From assembly GCA_900767505.1 (NCBI GenBank), contig CAAFZG010000018.1, positions 1 through 6,678 of the forward strand: DNA of 6,678 bases, in the 5' to 3' direction. The position numbers were made by a program, and so were the translations under genes. This document shows, in pieces, positions 5,458 to 6,678 of the stretch. Origin of the DNA: Methanomassiliicoccales archaeon (GTDB lineage Archaea > Thermoplasmatota > Thermoplasmata > Methanomassiliicoccales > Methanomethylophilaceae). The notes under the pieces were generated by a model. It had not been told where the DNA came from and did not search any database. It worked only from the letters and a program-made list of their open reading frames with translations. The first letter of the stretch is position 1, and every line of letters starts with the position of its first letter.

Positions 5458-6678
5458 TCAGAGCCCTACGACCGCATCGACATAGATCGAGCGATTCTCC
5501 CTGTATGCGCGGACGGCATCCTGCCCCATCATGAGCAGGTCAGACTCCTTATCGTCCATGCCGTCTAGCATGGCATCCATGTCGATCTCCTTGCCGTCGT
5601 GCGCGGATACTATCTCTGCGAAGCGCTCCCTGCATTCCCGATCCGCCCCCGCCATCGAATCGGACAGCATGACGCACTCGGCCATGAACGCATTCTGCGC
5701 CGCCAGGAGCCTCTCTATGCTCGGATCGGAGTCCCTGCCGACATTCACCTGCATCTTGGCGGATATGTTGTTGGCGGTCAGCCTCAGGAACCTGTCCTCT
5801 GTGCGGTCTGTGTCGCCCCTTGCGGCCTTGGCCAGGTTGTCCAGCTGCCTCGCGGATATCTCCAGGTACCTGGCGGAGAGTTTCAGGTTCTCGTCACGCA
5901 AATGGTACGGCAGCAGGGCATGGTTGGCCAATGTGGCCAAGGCGACACCTGCCAATATGTACAGCACGCGTTCGAGGACCACCGGTTCGGACGGATCTGC
6001 CATAGAAGCCGCCAAAAGGGCCATCAGGGTCACGAACGTCATCATCAGGTCGTACCTCTTCGGATCCACGACGGTGTAGATGTAGCTGACCACCAGCGTG
6101 ACTGCCGCCAGTGATTCGGCGGTCCCTCCGAACAGGAACACGAGGGCTATGAATATGCACGCGCCTGCCAGGGTCCCCGCGACACGCATGGATGATTTGG
6201 TCCATGAACCTTCGACATAAGGCTGGACCACGGCGACGGTCGTGAATAGAATCCATTTAGCATTCTCGAGCTCCCAATACTGCCATACGAAGGCCCAAAC
6301 GGAGAAGAGCGTCGCCATGCGGACCGCGAATGTGAACCTCACGGAATCCGTGCGCAGGTTCTCCTTCATGATGGTCCTGAACCTGAAGGCGCGGGGGACC
6401 TCGCCGCCCTCGTCGGCGACGGCCATGTTCTCGGAATTCTCCAGAGCGGCGAGTTCGAGGACGATCTCCTTCACGGATGCGATGATTGCGAGATCCGCAC
6501 CGCGGTTCCTCTGAAGGAACGCATCCGCGCGGGAGCGGAGGTCGTCGAGCGTCAGGGACCCGTTCTCATAGGATGACAGATCGGCCATCAGGGAAGAGAC
6601 TCCTTTGATGACCTCCGGATCGCGCTCGCGCAGGCATACCGCCCTCCCGAGGCTCTGGAGCGATGCGACCAGGTCCAT
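5458..6678 (-). CDS. FUSC-family membrane protein (probably cut at the window edge)
   Basis: Resembles the C-terminal half of fusaric-acid-resistance / YccS-type membrane proteins, which are thought to export aromatic or other organic acids. The 406 visible residues hold a soluble helical stretch (1-110) and about six hydrophobic segments (near 117-134, 142-152, 166-184, 186-203, 211-225 and 236-256). The FUSC core is seen in KWILFTTVAVVQPYVEGS (141-158) followed by RVAGTLAGA (165-173). A soluble helical C-terminal region of about 150 residues follows. Family members usually have 600-700 or more residues, with another membrane block before this one; the ATG at 6678 sits exactly on the last base of the window and is therefore probably an internal methionine. 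No start site or promoter can be judged. The substrate is unknown. It is convergent with the tRNA-Ser gene and separated from it by 139 bases. Confidence 0.8.
   Translation of the reverse strand: MDLVASLQSLGRAVCLRERDPEVIKGVSSLMADLSSYENGSLTLDDLRSRADAFLQRNRGADLAIIASVKEIVLELAALENSENMAVADEGGEVPRAFRFRTIMKENLRTDSVRFTFAVRMATLFSVWAFVWQYWELENAKWILFTTVAVVQPYVEGSWTKSSMRVAGTLAGACIFIALVFLFGGTAESLAAVTLVVSYIYTVVDPKRYDLMMTFVTLMALLAASMADPSEPVVLERVLYILAGVALATLANHALLPYHLRDENLKLSARYLEISARQLDNLAKAARGDTDRTEDRFLRLTANNISAKMQVNVGRDSDPSIERLLAAQNAFMAECVMLSDSMAGADRECRERFAEIVSAHDGKEIDMDAMLDGMDDKESDLLMMGQDAVRAYRENRSIYVDAVVGL

Noticed and set aside
1..6678. CRISPR array, insertion sequence or tRNA-linked attachment site
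   Set aside because: No regularly spaced repeats, no transposase or integrase frame, and no second copy of the tRNA 3' end were seen in the window.

Overview
The window looks like a piece of an archaeal chromosome, most likely a host-associated or anaerobic methanogen of the Thermoplasmata (Methanomassiliicoccales-like). Three things point this way. Genes start behind archaeal TATA boxes placed about 26 bases before the start codon (leaderless transcription) or behind GGAGG-type ribosome sites inside operons. A DUF4143-type archaeal ATPase sits between housekeeping genes. All six genes whose ends are visible stop with TGA, which fits (but does not prove) a lineage where TAG is avoided. The exact taxon is inference; no marker gene is present.

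Layout. Bases 1-990 (+) hold the C-terminal two thirds or more of an AGCS-family sodium:alanine/glycine symporter, followed after 2 bases by a 66-residue two-helix membrane protein (993-1193) and a strong hairpin/T-rich terminator. Facing it, on the minus strand, is a two-gene proline operon read proA (3738-2407) then proB (2405-1284): gamma-glutamyl phosphate reductase and glutamate 5-kinase, the first two steps from glutamate to proline. proA has a TATA box and a perfect 14-bp palindrome lying between the box and a leaderless start. A 221-bp divergent intergenic region separates proA from a plus-strand AAA_14/DUF4143 ATPase (3960-5147). The ATPase promoter carries three copies of the octamer TCACTAAA, two of them forming a 24-bp inverted repeat, which suggests a dedicated operator. 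A complete tRNA-Ser(CGA) gene (5234-5318) with its own TATA box follows. The window closes with a minus-strand FUSC-family membrane protein (5458 to the edge), probably cut at its N-terminal side by the window boundary.

How it fits together. The symporter and its small partner look like one transcription unit for amino-acid uptake; proA-proB make proline; the tRNA is a standalone gene. The ATPase is the accessory element here: lower G+C by spot count, its own regulated-looking promoter, no functional link to its neighbours. Most of the window is ordinary metabolism and transport. The parts that deserve a second look are the two promoter palindromes, the protein-like short minus-strand reading frame in the proA-ATPase gap, the small membrane protein next to the symporter, and a long hairpin directly after the FUSC gene.
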